A stretch of 64,000 nt of DNA, taken from Methylococcaceae bacterium. GTDB lineage: Bacteria; Pseudomonadota; Gammaproteobacteria; Methylococcales; Methylomonadaceae. The stretch covers positions 1-64,000 of the forward strand of contig JAKIUK010000009.1 of NCBI GenBank assembly GCA_021647585.1. Direction: 5' to 3'. Of this stretch, positions 63,271 through 64,000 are shown piece after piece. A model generated the notes under the pieces. It had not been told where the DNA came from. It searched no databases and saw only the letters and a program-made list of their open reading frames with translations. Numbering within the stretch: position 1 is the first letter of the stretch; each line of letters starts with the position of its first letter. The position numbers were made by a program, and so were the translations under genes.

Positions 63271-64000
63271 CTATTTGCCTTCTTCTGCACGTTGTAAAAG
63301 ATATTGGCCATATTGATTTTTTGCCAATGGTTTTGCCAGTGCAATAAGCTGCTCATTATTTATATATCCTTGCTCAAATGCAATTTCTTCAATACAGGCT
63401 ACTTTTAAACCCTGCCGTTTTTCTATGGTTTCTATAAATTGAGAAGCCTCTAGCAAACTTTCATGTGTCCCCGTATCCAACCAGGCAAAACCTCGCCCTA
63501 GCAGCTCAACTTTTAATCGGCCTTCATCTAAGTATAGTTGATTTACCGTAGTTATTTCCAGTTCACCGCGAGCAGAAGGTTTAATCGTTGCTGCCTTTTT
63601 TATTACATCATTTGGGTAAAAATACAAACCTGTTACGGCATAGTTACTCTTAGGTTGATTTGGCTTTTCTTCCAGACTGATTACATTGCCAGCATTATCA
63701 AACTCGGCGACTCCATAACGTTCAGGATCAACAACCCGATAGCCAAAAACAGTCGCATTATTTTCTTGCCCGGCATTCCCAACTGCTCTAGCTAATACCT
63801 TTCTTAGATCATGCCCATAAAAAATATTATCACCTAAAACCAAACAAGCATCGTCATCACCAATAAAGTCTTTTCCAAGAATAAAAGCTTGCGCCAGGCC
63901 ATCAGGAGAAGGCTGGACAATGTAGTCAAAACGCAGACCTATATCAGTACCATCACCAAGCAAACGTTGAAAACCCGCTTTATCTTCAGGGGTAGTAATA
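63271..64000 (-). CDS. rfbA: Glucose-1-phosphate thymidylyltransferase, 5' end beyond window
   Basis: The last 243 residues are visible; the frame is open to the window edge (reading ITTPEDKAGFQRLLGDGTDI at its start), so the N-terminus with the GGxGTRLxP motif lies outside. FDYIVQPSPDGLAQAFILGK, DDACLVLGDNIFYGHDLRKV, DPERYGVAEFDNAGNVISLE, EEKPNQPKSNYAVTGLYFYP, RGELEITTVNQLYLDEG and AWLDTGTHESLLEASQFI are all RfbA hallmarks. It makes dTDP-glucose from dTTP and glucose-1-P, the first step to dTDP-rhamnose. Confidence 0.97.
   Translation of the reverse strand, partial: ITTPEDKAGFQRLLGDGTDIGLRFDYIVQPSPDGLAQAFILGKDFIGDDDACLVLGDNIFYGHDLRKVLARAVGNAGQENNATVFGYRVVDPERYGVAEFDNAGNVISLEEKPNQPKSNYAVTGLYFYPNDVIKKAATIKPSARGELEITTVNQLYLDEGRLKVELLGRGFAWLDTGTHESLLEASQFIETIEKRQGLKVACIEEIAFEQGYINNEQLIALAKPLAKNQYGQYLLQRAEEGK

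Overview
The window looks like a chromosomal segment of an AT-rich gammaproteobacterium. The protein set supports this: RecC, GspA/GspB, GlmS, RfbBDCA, a VPLPA-type PEP-CTERM protein and a giant NMT1-like/SBP/GAF/PAS hybrid kinase. The VPLPA-CTERM sorting tail together with the exopolysaccharide (EPS) genes would suit an aquatic or biofilm-forming lineage such as a gammaproteobacterial methanotroph, but that finer placement is a guess. No rRNA, tRNA or CRISPR array was recognised.

Region 1 (1-13.4 kb) opens with the first codons of a probable transposase. Next come three small unrecognised genes, a 1547-residue sensor kinase coupled to a REC-GGDEF diguanylate cyclase, a VPLPA-CTERM surface protein, an alpha/beta hydrolase, a membrane/coiled-coil protein of unknown function and a bile-acid/sodium symporter-type transporter. 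Region 2 (13.6-30.8 kb) is an accessory and decay zone. A Shedu-type defence gene is cut by an ISNCY-like insertion sequence whose other side cuts a BrnT toxin, leaving BrnA intact. A 2488-residue multidomain exoprotein follows with a LuxR-type regulator just upstream, then a frameshifted parD/parE pair split by a repeat, and recC without recB or recD beside it. Region 3 (30.9-33.8 kb) holds two small genes and a GspA/ExeA-GspB pair.

Region 4 (34.8-64 kb) is a large polysaccharide locus in four alternating blocks. The (+) block 34.8-38.5 kb has the initiating polyprenyl-phosphate sugar transferase and galU. The (-) block 38.9-50.2 kb has gmd, gmm, a WecG/TagA transferase, three GT4 and one GT2 glycosyltransferases, a Wzy-like polymerase, a Wzx-like flippase and ugd. 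The (+) block 50.6-56.8 kb has the export machine: an outer-membrane beta-barrel, a short OPX/Wza-like lipoprotein, a Wzc-type tyrosine kinase and a PPP-family phosphatase. The (-) block 56.8-64 kb has a second O-antigen ligase/polymerase-like protein, glmS and rfbB-D-C-A, with rfbA running off the window. Together these supply UDP-glucose, UDP-glucuronate, GDP-4-keto-6-deoxymannose, glucosamine-6-P and dTDP-rhamnose, and encode initiation, assembly, flipping, polymerisation and export.

Intergenic spaces are unusually rich in small inverted-repeat (MITE-like) elements. At least six families recur or are bounded by terminal inverted repeats, and several abut or interrupt genes. The best candidate for something notable is the combination of three broken defence or toxin-antitoxin modules (Shedu, BrnTA, ParDE) at mobile-element junctions. 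After that come the giant exoprotein with its LuxR regulator and the kinase/phosphatase arrangement in the EPS export block.
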